Shown here in pieces: positions 15,232-24,557 of a stretch of 64,000 nucleotides of DNA; the stretch's first letter is position 1; the number at the start of each line of letters is the position of its first letter. Source of the DNA: an uncultured Sphingomonadaceae bacterium (GTDB taxonomy: Bacteria > Pseudomonadota > Alphaproteobacteria > Sphingomonadales > Sphingomonadaceae). The stretch lies in contig CANMEE010000001.1 in NCBI GenBank assembly GCA_947496865.1, forward strand, positions 1,479,501 through 1,543,500, read 5' to 3'. The notes under the pieces are model-generated. The model ran no database searches, was not told where the DNA came from, and saw only the letters and a list, made by a program, of their open reading frames with translations. Position numbers and translations under genes: made by a program.

Positions 15232-15744
15232 ATGACGCGCTTTTCGATGATAAACCGCAAAAATCGACGAGGTTATAATCCCTGTTATCAACGCCACCAT
15301 TTGATACCCCTGCAAGCGGCGTCGATGTTGGAAATTCGTGAACCTTTGGACCGCATGGTACCCGGGGGTTTCGATTATGATGATTTTGAGAAGAACGGTG
15401 TCTTGTTACCCGCCACAGAACAGATAGCATTTGAAACCGGTCAACCGCTGCACCGAGGCCCCCATCCGCGCTACAATCAATTGGTTATTGATCGGCTATT
15501 GCTTGTGATCCAGCTGGCTAGTCGGATCGACAATGATATTGAGCGCGAGGCGTTTTTTCGTTTGAGAATAGGTCTGCTGCAATCGGTACTGCGCAGAGCC
15601 TTGGTGGGGCGTACGTTGCCGGCATTCCGGTTAAACAGAAAAGATCCACGCCTGTCATCTTCGGCCTTTGCCGAATTGGATAGCTGTGTTGATGCGCTCT
15701 ACGTCGCCACACAATGGCCACCGCTGAGACCAGAGTGTCAGTGA
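15232..15744 (+). CDS. AHH-type nuclease-fold protein
   Basis: A 170-residue protein with NRRGYNPCYQRHHLIP near its start, matching the AHH subgroup of the HNH/endonuclease VII superfamily (G-x-Q-x-HH-I/L-IP). The first His pair is the presumed metal site. The rest (RGPHPRYNQLVIDRLL near residue 80) agrees with AHH proteins that are toxin tips in other bacteria, but this one is free-standing, lacks a secretion domain and has no recognisable immunity gene beside it; it could be a chromosomal homologue with a housekeeping role. The ATG at 15232 has GGGGAAG before it and is preferred to 15208. It runs convergently into purQ with a 9-bp gap. Confidence 0.72.
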   Translation: MTRFSMINRKNRRGYNPCYQRHHLIPLQAASMLEIREPLDRMVPGGFDYDDFEKNGVLLPATEQIAFETGQPLHRGPHPRYNQLVIDRLLLVIQLASRIDNDIEREAFFRLRIGLLQSVLRRALVGRTLPAFRLNRKDPRLSSSAFAELDSCVDALYVATQWPPLRPECQ

Positions 15745-15753
15745 GATTTTCTG

Positions 15754-16410
15754 TTAGCCCAGCAGACTCTCAAATAATTTCAGCCCGTCCGTTCCGCCAT
15801 GTTTTGGATCCACCGCGCGTTCAGGGTGTGGCATCATGCCCAGCACATTTCCTTTTGCGTTCAATATGCCCGCAATATGTCGCGCCGATCCGTTGATATT
15901 TCCAGCATAGCGAAAGGCTATGCGGTTATCATCTTCCAGACGATCCAAAGTTTCATTGTCCGCAAAATAACTACCATCATGGTGAGCAACCGGAATGGTG
16001 ATTGCTTCTTGGTCCTGATATTTCGATGTGAAAGCGGAATTTGATTGTCGCACCGTCAGCGGCACATCTTTGCAGATAAATTCAATATTCTGGTTTCGCA
16101 TTAAAACGCCTGGCAAAAGGCCGATTTCGGTTAATATTTGAAAGCCGTTACAAACGCCGAGAATTTTGACGCCTTTGCCGGCTGCACTGATGACGGCATC
16201 AATAATGTGGGACCGCGCGGCCATTGCACCGGAACGCAAATAGTCGCCGTAAGAAAAGCCGCCTGGTATCGCAATGATATCGATATCATTCGGCAAGCTA
16301 CTGTCACCATGCCAAATCATATGTGGCTTTTTACCGGTCACAGCTTCTAATGCGACGGCCATATCACGATCGCAATTGGAGCCGGGAAAGACGAGCACAG
16401 CAGCGTTCAT
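15754..16410 (-). CDS. purQ: Phosphoribosylformylglycinamidine synthase, glutaminase subunit
   Basis: Class I glutamine amidotransferase subunit of FGAM synthase, delivering ammonia to PurL in purine synthesis. The 218 residues show the N-terminal [14 protein letters not shown], the nucleophile Cys in GVCNGFQ (near residue 94) and the His-Glu pair in MPHPERA (near residue 200); all catalytic residues are present. It begins two bases after purS ends, so the two are translated together; purL is not in the window. The family and role are very sure. Confidence 0.97.
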   Translation of the reverse strand: MNAAVLVFPGSNCDRDMAVALEAVTGKKPHMIWHGDSSLPNDIDIIAIPGGFSYGDYLRSGAMAARSHIIDAVISAAGKGVKILGVCNGFQILTEIGLLPGVLMRNQNIEFICKDVPLTVRQSNSAFTSKYQDQEAITIPVAHHDGSYFADNETLDRLEDDNRIAFRYAGNINGSARHIAGILNAKGNVLGMMPHPERAVDPKHGGTDGLKLFESLLG

Positions 16411-16412
16411 CG

Positions 16413-16667
16413 TCAGGCTTCTTCTGTCGCTTGGTCGACTATTTTCTGAATTTCAAAATTTTCGATCACTGTGTTGGCGAGCAATTTTTCACACATTTTT
16501 TCGATGTCGCTGTCTGTGGTGCCATCATCGACGTCAAGTTCGATGAGCTTGCCAGCGCGGACATCATTGACGCCTTTGAAATCAAGATTTTCCAACGCAT
16601 GATGGATGGCTTTTCCCTGCGGATCGAGGACACCGTTCTTCAGTGTCACAAAAATTCTTATCTTCAT
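16413..16667 (-). CDS. purS: Phosphoribosylformylglycinamidine synthase, PurS subunit
   Basis: An 84-residue small subunit that bridges PurQ and PurL in the three-part FGAM synthase. [19 protein letters not shown] at the start and [15 protein letters not shown] near residue 29 are the PurS signatures, and the length is normal. It lies directly before purQ. Upstream there is a 117-bp spacer and then the Slam gene, rather than purC, which commonly sits next to purS in alphaproteobacteria. Confidence 0.95.
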   Translation of the reverse strand: MKIRIFVTLKNGVLDPQGKAIHHALENLDFKGVNDVRAGKLIELDVDDGTTDSDIEKMCEKLLANTVIENFEIQKIVDQATEEA

Positions 16668-16784
16668 GAATCTCGCTTTTCATATGGCAGACCTAATGCG
16701 CTATTTCCTATAGCGTGGTCGTCAGCAGGAGCAAGAGATGGTTGCTATGACCGGAGTTCGCGCAAACCGGACCATGGATAGCAA

Positions 16785-18248
16785 TCAGAAAAATTTGGCA
16801 AATTTGAAGTTCACGCGGTGACGGTTCATTTGATACAAGTCATAATTACTGTCGACGCGGGAGTAATTATAATCGATCGATGGCGAGAAACCGAGCACTT
16901 TGACCTGGCGGCTGCCGATATAGGCGCGGGCAAAGCTCCGCCAGTCTTTGCGCTTTTCTGTCGAGTAAAAAATCTGCGCTTCGTCGAAAGTCGCGCGACT
17001 GATACTGCCCGAGATGCCCGCATTGAGACCAAAGGGCATTTCGCCGCCAATACCCAGATTCATGCCGTAGCTAAGGCTGGAAAATTGATCGGAATTTAAC
17101 AGGTCGCGCCGGCTAAAAATGCTGGCTGATGCAATTAGAGACTTGCCAATCAGATGTTCATAAGTTGCGTTGGCGCCCAATTGCCAGCCGCTAAAGCTAT
17201 CACTTAACTTCGATTCGGTCCGGCGACCGTCCAGTTCGACACCGACCCGTTGCCCTTGGCTCAAGGCCGTTTGAAAGCCAAAGCGTGCACCATATTCGCG
17301 GGTTGCGAGGCGCCCGCCAAACCAGCGCTGCTGGCCAACGGCTTGCAAAGAAACGCTGGCATAACGAGCGATTCGAAATTCCGGGCCAGCTGCGATCTGA
17401 CCAACTATGTCATCCGCCGCTGATCCCTGATAGTTGATAATCTTGCTATCTGCGTCGAACAGGAAGGCCAGTTTGTCGCTAGCTTTTAAACGAACGCCGC
17501 CAGAAAATCCGGCAATTTGACCGATGCCCGATTTTTGCCGTGCATTGTCATCCAGTGCCAGTTCGCCCCGTGCTTCTCCCAATACCGGAAAAATAGCACC
17601 AAAGTTGACATCGATGGTCTCGGCATTGGTTGCGCCGTTGATATTGGTGTCGGGCGCGAAACCGAAATCGAAGCTGAACCGCCAAACGCGTTGATCCCGC
17701 AAAATACTCCGCGTGTTGCGGATTGTACGGGCAATTTCGTCTGGTAAATTATCGTCATTTTGCGCCAGGCGGAAATGGTAATCTGCGCTCGCTTCTTTCC
17801 CGCTCAGCAAATAAGTGCGGGCGAGTTCCAGCCGTACGCGGGTCTGACCCGGGTCTTGATCGAGAATGGATCGAAACGTCTTAATGGCTTTTTTGAGATC
17901 ACCGGTTTCAACGGCAATATAGCCGGTCAAAAACTGCTGCTGCATTCGAAGATCAGGAACTTGACCCAATACTTCAACAAGCGGCAAAGCCCGGTCATAT
18001 TGTTTGGCATTTACAAATGCCTCGGCCTTTGCGAGCAGTTGCGCAGGTGTCACCTGAAACCGGCACGTACCGGAGGCATCACATTTTGGCGTCCCGACTG
18101 CAACATCGGCTGCTACATTGGTAGTAATTGCAGTTTCTCCCGCTGCTTCATCCGCAACGACTTCGGCTGCCGCCGGGCTAATATATAGTGATGCTGCTAG
18201 CCCCCCTCCGATGAGAAGGGCCTTGGAAGCATTGACCGGCATTTTCAT
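16785..18248 (-). CDS. Slam-like surface lipoprotein assembly modifier (TPR plus beta-barrel)
   Basis: A 487-residue outer-membrane protein resembling Slam translocons, which move lipoproteins to the cell surface. Residues 1-28 are a signal peptide (PAAAE). Residues about 65-190 form an alpha-helical TPR part (KAEAFVNAKQYDRALPLVEVL, GDLKKAIKTFRSILDQDPG, quoted in family form). From about 195 the protein is strand-rich, with aromatic girdle patterns, and ends in Phe, as outer-membrane barrels do. Length fits Slam/DUF560. The ATG at 18248 is preceded by AGGGG that overlaps the stop codon of the upstream lipoprotein, so the pair is translationally linked. Cargo is inferred to be that lipoprotein. 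Confidence 0.78.
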   Translation of the reverse strand: MKMPVNASKALLIGGGLAASLYISPAAAEVVADEAAGETAITTNVAADVAVGTPKCDASGTCRFQVTPAQLLAKAEAFVNAKQYDRALPLVEVLGQVPDLRMQQQFLTGYIAVETGDLKKAIKTFRSILDQDPGQTRVRLELARTYLLSGKEASADYHFRLAQNDDNLPDEIARTIRNTRSILRDQRVWRFSFDFGFAPDTNINGATNAETIDVNFGAIFPVLGEARGELALDDNARQKSGIGQIAGFSGGVRLKASDKLAFLFDADSKIINYQGSAADDIVGQIAAGPEFRIARYASVSLQAVGQQRWFGGRLATREYGARFGFQTALSQGQRVGVELDGRRTESKLSDSFSGWQLGANATYEHLIGKSLIASASIFSRRDLLNSDQFSSLSYGMNLGIGGEMPFGLNAGISGSISRATFDEAQIFYSTEKRKDWRSFARAYIGSRQVKVLGFSPSIDYNYSRVDSNYDLYQMNRHRVNFKFAKFF

Positions 18249-18257
18249 GACTGGCCC

Positions 18258-19505
18258 CTAGTTTCCTCTGCCGACAAACGTCCCTAAAATGTCGATCCGC
18301 TCATCTGGCGTCCCGCCGACGATACGATAGCCACCGCCAACTTCATCACCATTAGGGCCATAAAAGGCACCATCGATGCTGGAACCGGCAATGTTTACGT
18401 CAAGCCGCGCTCCGCCAGGATTGACGAACCAAGCTTCATTAAACTGACCCAGAAAACCGCCCGCTGCGACAAGATCGATCTGACCTGCGCCATTAGCGCG
18501 AAACTGAGCATTTTCGAGTACGCTATGTCCTCGGCTCGTGCCATCGAACAAGGGCGCTCCCACGGTACCGTCAAGCGAGAGGGAAAATGTATTCGCGCCG
18601 AAATCGACCGACGTATTTGCCCGTCCAGCGATCCACTGAAAATAGGTGTCGGTATTGCCTAATGTATCGGGCTGGTCGTTAAAGACCATCGACGCGAGCA
18701 TCGTACCCTCAAACGAACCAGTGCCGCTGGTTGGCACAGCATCATTGGCGCTCAGTTCGCCATAGGCCAGTGCGCCGCGTTCAAAGGTATTGGTTTGCGT
18801 CAAAATAGTGCTGGTGCTGCCATCCGGATTGTCGATTTCCGATTGGATAAGACCGGCGGTATTGCGCAGATAGCCAGAGAAGGTGACATATTGCGTCTCT
18901 GTGCCTGGCGTCTGATAGAAGAATGTCGTGACATCATAGCTGCCGGCTGCGGCGGTATTGATCAGGTCGAATACAAACTCGCCACCAGGTCTGCGAGACA
19001 CATTGTCAGCAGAACCGGATTCAAGATAATTGATTTCTTGCAAACCGAAGGCTGCTGATTCCAGATCAGGCGTACCAAATTGGGGCTCAAGAATACCCCC
19101 AAAATCGGTGCGATGCAGCGGATCTTGAAAACGGCTGGTGCCGGTTGTTCCTGCTAGGCCGTTGGTGAAGCTGACATTAAAAATCGCGTCACGCGGACTA
19201 TAGTCGATGGTCAGATTTGAATTGCGAACCGTTTTGGCATCACCCTGATAAAGCTGCGAACCTTGACCAGCACCGGGAGTTCCAGCATCTACAACCTGAT
19301 ATCTATAGCTGTGCGTGCTGCCGACGCCAGTATAGGATTTTGGTTCCGTTGGATTCACAAATGTATGGGTTTCGCCGCTGCCATTGCCACCACCTGTGCC
19401 GGTGCCTGTGCCGACACCAGGTGCAGCACTACCCGCAGATTGGGGGCCTGCACCGCCGCAAGCGGCAAGCATTGTTGTACTGGCTAACAAGATCAAAAGG
19501 CGCAT
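18258..19505 (-). CDS. TbpB-like surface lipoprotein, probable Slam cargo
   Basis: A 415-residue lipoprotein: lipobox LAAC near residues 13-16, then a long Gly/Thr/Ser-rich tether (about 17-48) typical of surface-displayed lipoproteins. The C-terminal 80 residues contain GSSIDGAFYGPNGDEVGG and end ILGTFVGRGN, the hallmark closing strand of transferrin-binding-protein-like (TbpB B/D) eight-stranded barrels. A solute role (iron, heme or other) is not indicated, since no TonB receptor is beside it. The Slam-like gene starts ten bases downstream, which makes this the likely substrate. An eight-base direct repeat and a CtrA-like site lie just upstream. Confidence 0.78.
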   Translation of the reverse strand: MRLLILLASTTMLAACGGAGPQSAGSAAPGVGTGTGTGGGNGSGETHTFVNPTEPKSYTGVGSTHSYRYQVVDAGTPGAGQGSQLYQGDAKTVRNSNLTIDYSPRDAIFNVSFTNGLAGTTGTSRFQDPLHRTDFGGILEPQFGTPDLESAAFGLQEINYLESGSADNVSRRPGGEFVFDLINTAAAGSYDVTTFFYQTPGTETQYVTFSGYLRNTAGLIQSEIDNPDGSTSTILTQTNTFERGALAYGELSANDAVPTSGTGSFEGTMLASMVFNDQPDTLGNTDTYFQWIAGRANTSVDFGANTFSLSLDGTVGAPLFDGTSRGHSVLENAQFRANGAGQIDLVAAGGFLGQFNEAWFVNPGGARLDVNIAGSSIDGAFYGPNGDEVGGGYRIVGGTPDERIDILGTFVGRGN

Positions 19506-19518
19506 CGGACAAATTCCT

Positions 19519-19537
19519 CACATGAGTTCCACATGAG
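19519..19537 (-). promoter_or_regulatory. Direct repeat CACATGAG x2, 11-bp period
   Basis: CACATGAG occurs at 19519-19526 and 19530-19537, one helical turn apart, 13-32 bp upstream of the lipoprotein start and touching its ribosome site. It could be an operator or chance; no regulator is assigned. Confidence 0.35.
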
Positions 19538-19555
19538 GGCGGTGCTATCAGTCTA

Positions 19556-19578
19556 ATGGTTAAATTCGCGTAAACCAT
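19556..19578 (-). promoter_or_regulatory. CtrA-like box upstream of Slam cargo gene
   Basis: On the minus strand the region reads TTTA-N7-TTAACCAT, one change from the alphaproteobacterial CtrA consensus TTAA-N7-TTAAC, and it contains the full TTAACCAT half site. The outer ATGGTT/AACCAT are also inverted repeats. It lies about 50-73 bp before the lipoprotein gene. Binding is inference. Confidence 0.4.
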
Positions 19579-19660
19579 CGCGGTATTTTATAGGTGATTT
19601 TGCCGCCCCCTGAAGAGCGATATGTGCTACATCATCTAACAATAGCCCCAAAAAACATGG

Positions 19661-20440
19661 TTACTTTCCGCGCTTTTTCCGTTCACTATCTAGGTCGAGC
19701 ACTTCGCTGATGCCGCCTTCCGGGAATAATCCCATGCGCCGGGCAACTTCTTGATATGCCTCAGCTTCCCCGCCAAGGTCGCGGCGAAAGCGGTCTTTAT
19801 CGAGCTTTTCATTGGTCTCGATATCCCATAGCCGACAGCCATCAGGACTGATTTCATCGGCCAAGATTATCCGGGAAAAATCACCGTCAAAAAGCCGGCC
19901 AAATTCCAGTTTGAAATCGACCAATTTTATGCCGATACCAGCAAACATACCGGCCATGAAATCATTGATTCGGATGGCCATGGCGGAAATATCCTGCATC
20001 TCCTCCTGCGTGGCCCAGCCAAAGCAGGCAATATGCTCTTCGGCGACCAACGGATCACCCAAGGCATCATCTTTATAGCAATATTCGAGCAGCGTATGCG
20101 GCAGCGGCGTGCCTTCTTCGATGCCCAAGCGCTTGCTGAGCGAGCCCGCGGCCACGTTGCGAACGATGACTTCAATCGGCACAATCTCGACTTGCTTCAC
20201 CAATTGCTCGCGCATGTTCAGGCGGCGGATGAAATGGCTGGGTATGCCGATATGGCCAAGCAGCGTGAAAATATGCTCGCTCACGCGATTGTTGATCACG
20301 CCCTTGCCGTTAATCGTGCCTTTCTTCTCCGCGTTGAAAGCGGTGGCATCATCCTTGAAATATTGAATGATCGTGCCAGGCTCGGGTCCTTCATAAAGGA
20401 TTTTGGCCTTGCCTTCGTAGATTTGGCGACGACGGGACAT
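19661..20440 (-). CDS. purC: SAICAR synthase
   Basis: Phosphoribosylaminoimidazole-succinocarboxamide synthase: joins CAIR and aspartate with ATP, step 7 (or 8) of purine synthesis. The 259 residues carry [12 protein letters not shown] at the start, [10 protein letters not shown] near residue 28, VNNR-type [17 protein letters not shown] near residue 85 and DFKLEFG near residue 178, all diagnostic. Length is normal. In many relatives purC, purS and purQ are adjacent; here the Slam/lipoprotein pair sits between purC and purS, all on the minus strand. Confidence 0.97.
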   Translation of the reverse strand: MSRRRQIYEGKAKILYEGPEPGTIIQYFKDDATAFNAEKKGTINGKGVINNRVSEHIFTLLGHIGIPSHFIRRLNMREQLVKQVEIVPIEVIVRNVAAGSLSKRLGIEEGTPLPHTLLEYCYKDDALGDPLVAEEHIACFGWATQEEMQDISAMAIRINDFMAGMFAGIGIKLVDFKLEFGRLFDGDFSRIILADEISPDGCRLWDIETNEKLDKDRFRRDLGGEAEAYQEVARRMGLFPEGGISEVLDLDSERKKRGK

Positions 20441-20561
20441 AATGGATTCCTATTCGCAGGAAGAAGCATCAAAAACCAAGCCCCGATTGTGCGAATCAAA
20501 CGAACTCGGACAGATCGGGGCAACGATTTGTTTCTATAAGCCAAAGCCGATGGCGGTGCAA

Positions 20562-21479
20562 TCAATCCTCTGCAGGCGCAGCTGGTTCCAGTTTTCGGCC
20601 CCAGAAGCTGCGGTCCGCCGCTTTGAACCGGCGGCGCAGATAAATGGCGAGAGCGAGGAGTAATATCCAAGGCAGTGTCACCGCAATCAACGTGATCGCC
20701 GCACCCACTGAATATCCCAAAGTGGAAGCCACGCCGCCAAAGGCTTCGCGGATCGGACGCGTAAAGCCACCGGAACCGGGCGCGCCGGACTGATAGTTGA
20801 TCATCACAGTGCTATAGGCAACGCGCCCGCGCATTTCTTTCAGCCAACTGCGGGCTTGATCGATTTCTTCGTTCACGTCGGTGACCGCGCGTTCTGCTTC
20901 TACGAGCTCCGCCACCGTCCCTTTGCGCGTCCGCAGCAATTCAGTCAGCCGCTGGGATAGCAAAACCCGGCTGCGCAACCGGGCTTCGGTATCGACAATT
21001 TTCTTGGACAGGTCTTCGCCGGAAATAGAGGCTGCAATCTGACTGCCGCCGCTTTGATCCACAGCCTCGGCGAGCTGTTCGCCAAACGCGCGAGCCTTAG
21101 GGGCAGTGACTTCCAGATGAAGACGACCATTGGCATAATCACCTTCGCCGCCGCTGTTAGACATGTTGAGGACGCGGCAGCCATTGGCCGGCATTTGGTT
21201 GCACAGGCTGATATGTTGCTGCTGCGCCTTTGGAATTTCGGACGAAGGGAGCCGAAAGCCATAGTCATAGCTATAGGCGATTTGGGGTTGGCTGACCGGG
21301 ATTTCGGTCGTGTTGGAATTGCCTTCTGTTAGACCTTTCACCGCTAGTATTGTTGGAGCTTCAGCAACAGCCTCTGCCCCTTCCGCCTCGGCTAGATCAT
21401 AAGAAGCCATGTTTTCAGCGCCATCGCTACAGGCGGCCAGGCTTAAAATCGCAACGGTCGTCAATAAGGTCTTGCGCAT
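20562..21479 (-). CDS. DUF4349 lipoprotein with C-terminal membrane helix
   Basis: A 305-residue envelope protein. Lipobox LAAC near residues 14-17 follows a short signal. A DUF4349 domain spans about 60-240, including SYDYGFRLP, a coiled-coil segment (TEARLRSRVLLSQRLTELL, about 165-215) and YSTVMINYQ. A hydrophobic helix (about 255-280) with RRRFK after it ends the protein. Such proteins are widespread and uncharacterised; a stress or wall-sensing role has been suggested in the literature for some but is not shown here. ATG at 21479 with GGAGAGG upstream is preferred to the TTG at 21488. The gene is upstream of purC by 121 bp. Confidence 0.8.
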   Translation of the reverse strand: MRKTLLTTVAILSLAACSDGAENMASYDLAEAEGAEAVAEAPTILAVKGLTEGNSNTTEIPVSQPQIAYSYDYGFRLPSSEIPKAQQQHISLCNQMPANGCRVLNMSNSGGEGDYANGRLHLEVTAPKARAFGEQLAEAVDQSGGSQIAASISGEDLSKKIVDTEARLRSRVLLSQRLTELLRTRKGTVAELVEAERAVTDVNEEIDQARSWLKEMRGRVAYSTVMINYQSGAPGSGGFTRPIREAFGGVASTLGYSVGAAITLIAVTLPWILLLALAIYLRRRFKAADRSFWGRKLEPAAPAED

Positions 21480-21588
21480 GGGTCTCAATCCTCTCCATGT
21501 TGGGGATCAACAGAATTAATGTAATACTATAACATAGTCAACGGCAAACCGTTTCATATGAGCGATGAAGCGTTTAAAGGTGGGGTTT

Positions 21589-22041
21589 ATGGTCAAATAT
21601 GACACGATCGATGCAGTCATGGAAACGCTTTATGACTGTATATCTGGACCGCCGGGCGGACAGGATTGGGAACGCGACCGCGAAATCTATCATCCCAAAG
21701 CGCTGATCAATCGCACACGCATTGTTGATGGAAAGCCGGTTATTTTCTCCTTCACCTATGATGAATTTGTCGAAGCGACCATCCCGCTACTCGAAGGAAG
21801 ATCATTTTACGAGATTGAAATTGGTCGCAAGACCGATCTGTTCGGACAGATTGCCCATGTCTATTCCGCCTACGAAGCGCGGGAGACGCCGGACCATCCG
21901 GAGATCCAGTTTCGCGGGGTGAATATGGTCCATTTATGGAATGATGGCGCTGATTGTTCCGGGCGCTGGTGGATCATGAGTATCATCTGGGACAACGAGC
22001 GGGAGGGTGTAGCGCTGCCGAAGGAGTGGTTGACTGTGTAA
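21589..22041 (+). CDS. NTF2-like/SnoaL-fold protein
   Basis: A 150-residue protein with the strand-helix pattern of NTF2-like folds: TIDAVMETLYDCISGPPGG helix, then FTYDEFVEATIPLL, IAHVYSAYEARE and GVNMVHLWNDG, ending with WWIMSIIWDNE. In this superfamily such proteins can be enzymes, binding proteins or simply structural; no active site can be named. ATG at 21589 is preferred because GGTGGGG lies just before it. It is divergent from the DUF4349 gene and precedes parC. Confidence 0.65.
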   Translation: MVKYDTIDAVMETLYDCISGPPGGQDWERDREIYHPKALINRTRIVDGKPVIFSFTYDEFVEATIPLLEGRSFYEIEIGRKTDLFGQIAHVYSAYEARETPDHPEIQFRGVNMVHLWNDGADCSGRWWIMSIIWDNEREGVALPKEWLTV

Positions 22042-22122
22042 TCCCCTCCCTCAAGGGGAGAGGAGGAGCCATCACCACTTTCCCACTACACAGCATGAAT
22101 CCACCCTGCTATCGCTCATTCC

Positions 22123-24396
22123 ATGAGTGATGTAACCGACCCGCCCGAAGCGGCACCCGAAGATGAATTTGACGCTATTGTAGACGCGCCCTTTGATGCG
22201 GCCCTGTCTGAGCGTTACCTGATTTATGCAATGTCGACGATTACCGCGCGGTCGCTGCCTGATCTGCGTGACGGTTTGAAACCGGTGCACCGGCGGCTAT
22301 TATGGGCGATGCGGTTGCTGAAGCTCGACCCGTCCCAAGGCTACAAGAAATGCGCGCGCGTTGTCGGCGATGTCATCGGTAAATATCACCCCCATGGCGA
22401 TCAGTCGGTCTATGACGCGATGGTCCGCCTCGCGCAGAGTTTTGCGATGCGCTATCCTTTGGTCGATGGGCAGGGGAATTTCGGCAATATCGATGGCGAT
22501 AATGCTGCGGCCTATCGGTACACAGAGGCACGCATGACGCGCACGGCGATTGAGCTGATGCACGGGCTCGACGAAGGCACGGTTGATTTCAAGCCCACTT
22601 ATAATGGCGAAGATGAAGAACCCGAAATCATGCCGGGTCTGTTTCCCAATCTGCTCGCCAATGGTGCCAGCGGTATTGCCGTGGGCATGGCGACCAGCAT
22701 CCCGTCGCATAATGTTCACGAAATTATCGATGCGGCGACATTGCTCATCGACAGCCCCAAGGCCGAGCATGCCGAGATTATGGCCATTATCAAAGGTCCC
22801 GATCTTGCCACTGGCGGCACATTGGTCGATCCGAAGTCTGTTATTGATGCGGCCTATGAAAGCGGCCGCGGCGCGATGCGCGTACGCGCAAAATGGGAAA
22901 AAGAAGATGCCGAAGGGCGCGGCGCGTGGCAGATTGTCGTCACTGAAATTCCCTATCAAGTGCAAAAGGGCAAATTGATCGAGCAGATTGCTCAGGTTAT
23001 CGCCGATAAGAAACTGCCAATACTCGCGGACATCCGTGACGAGTCCGACGAACAGGTTCGTATCGTGCTCGAACCTAAAAGCCGCGCGGTCGATCCCGAA
23101 GACTTGATGAACGCGCTGTTCCGGATGAGCGATCTGGAGAACCGTTTCTCGCTCAATATGAATGTGCTCGACAAGGACCGCACGCCCAAAGTCATGGGCA
23201 TAAGCGAAGTCCTGAAACACTGGATTGTTCATCAGATCGAAGTGCTGGTGCGCCGCTCGCAGCACCGGATGGACAAGATTGATGCGCGGCTGGAGCTGCT
23301 TGAAGGCTATATTATTGCCTATCTCAATCTCGACCGCGTGATCGAGATTATCCGTAATAATGATGAACCCAAGCCGATGCTGATGGAGGAGTTTAAGCTC
23401 ACCGACCGGCAGGCCGAAGCGATTCTCAACATGCGGCTGCGCTCGTTGCGCAAGCTTGAGGAAATGGAATTGCGGACCGAGCGGGACAAGCTGCTCGAAG
23501 AACGTGAGGGGCTTGCCAAACTGATCGACAGCCCGGCGCGGCAGAAGACACGGCTGAAAAAAGACTTGGCGGCCATGCGCAAGCTTTATGCCGAGGACAC
23601 CGAGCTGGGCGCGCGCCGCACGATGCTGATCGAGGCCGCGCCGGCGCGCGAAATTTCGCTCGAAGCCTTTATCGAGAAAGAGCCGGTTACCGTCATCATG
23701 TCGCAACGCGGTTGGATCAAGGCGATGAAAGGCCATGCTGACCTCAGCGCGCCTGATAACTTCAAATTCAAGGAAGGCGACGGCCCGAAATTCGCCTTTC
23801 ACGCGCAGACCACGGACAAGCTGCTGATGTGCTGTGACAATGGGCGTTTCTATACATTGGGTGCGGACAAATTGCCTGGCGCACGCGGCTTTGGTGAGCC
23901 GGTCGCCTCGATGGTTGATATGGACCCGGGCGCGGAACCGATTTCCATGACGGTTGCGGATATGAAAGGCAAATTGCTGATTGCCTCGTCTTGGGGACGG
24001 GGTTTTGTCACCAATATTGCAGATGTGGTTGCGGAAACCAAAAAGGGCCGTCAGGTCGTGAACCTGAAAGGCGATGCCAGATTGCTGGTCGTGCGTCCGG
24101 TTCCGGCTGATGCAGACCATGTCGCTGCGATCGGTGATAACCGCAAACTGGTTGTGTTCGCGCTGTCCGAAATGCCGGAAATGGCCAAAGGGCAGGGCGT
24201 GATGCTGCAACGCTATAAAGATGGCGGGCTTTCGGACGCGACCGTTTTCAAGCTCGAAGAGGGGTTGAGTTGGGCGATGGGCGGCGATACGGGTCGCACC
24301 CGAACCGAGCATGATCTGACCATGTGGCGGGTCGCGCGCGGCGCGGCCGGCCGCTTGCCACCAACGGGTTTTCCGAAGACGGGCAAGTTTGATTGA
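22123..24396 (+). CDS. parC: DNA topoisomerase IV subunit A
   Basis: Cuts and rejoins DNA to separate linked daughter chromosomes, acting as an A2B2 complex with ParE. The 757 residues begin with a 26-residue acidic leader, then [30 protein letters not shown] (given as the family pattern), the catalytic Tyr in [11 protein letters not shown] near residue 130, and a coiled-coil gate region near 400-500. The C-terminal domain is short and beta-propeller-like, as in ParC rather than GyrA; no canonical GyrA box QRRGGKG is visible. At the quinolone pocket the sequence after HPHGD is QSVYD, so Gln and Asp stand where E. coli ParC has Ser80 and Glu84. Confidence 0.95.
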   Translation: MSDVTDPPEAAPEDEFDAIVDAPFDAALSERYLIYAMSTITARSLPDLRDGLKPVHRRLLWAMRLLKLDPSQGYKKCARVVGDVIGKYHPHGDQSVYDAMVRLAQSFAMRYPLVDGQGNFGNIDGDNAAAYRYTEARMTRTAIELMHGLDEGTVDFKPTYNGEDEEPEIMPGLFPNLLANGASGIAVGMATSIPSHNVHEIIDAATLLIDSPKAEHAEIMAIIKGPDLATGGTLVDPKSVIDAAYESGRGAMRVRAKWEKEDAEGRGAWQIVVTEIPYQVQKGKLIEQIAQVIADKKLPILADIRDESDEQVRIVLEPKSRAVDPEDLMNALFRMSDLENRFSLNMNVLDKDRTPKVMGISEVLKHWIVHQIEVLVRRSQHRMDKIDARLELLEGYIIAYLNLDRVIEIIRNNDEPKPMLMEEFKLTDRQAEAILNMRLRSLRKLEEMELRTERDKLLEEREGLAKLIDSPARQKTRLKKDLAAMRKLYAEDTELGARRTMLIEAAPAREISLEAFIEKEPVTVIMSQRGWIKAMKGHADLSAPDNFKFKEGDGPKFAFHAQTTDKLLMCCDNGRFYTLGADKLPGARGFGEPVASMVDMDPGAEPISMTVADMKGKLLIASSWGRGFVTNIADVVAETKKGRQVVNLKGDARLLVVRPVPADADHVAAIGDNRKLVVFALSEMPEMAKGQGVMLQRYKDGGLSDATVFKLEEGLSWAMGGDTGRTRTEHDLTMWRVARGAAGRLPPTGFPKTGKFD

Positions 24397-24443
24397 TCTT
24401 TAGCGGTTGTGGCGACGGCTATGGGCGTTGAAAGCAGAGATTA

Positions 24444-24557
24444 TTAGAAGACTGTTTCATCATATTCTTTGTCAGAGCTTTCGCGAATATCATTTGCAAC
24501 CATTGCTTCCAGAACATAGTCACGCAGAGCTGTTTCCCGTTTCCGGAGAATTTCCAT
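24444..24557 (-). CDS. Doubtful 37-residue open frame
   Basis: MEILRKRETALRDYVLEAMV then ANDIRESSDKEYDETVF: a charged, helical-looking peptide with coding-like codon use. Its ATG overlaps the ATG of the M1 peptidase in the shared CATG, head to head. There is no clear ribosome site. It may be a real small protein, a remnant, or chance. Confidence 0.2.
   Translation of the reverse strand: MEILRKRETALRDYVLEAMVANDIRESSDKEYDETVF

Noticed and set aside
22300..24312. 670-codon open frame antisense to parC
   Set aside because: It is the shadow frame of a strongly conserved gene; composition is His/Arg/Gln-rich, as antisense frames of such DNA usually are, and no family is recognised.
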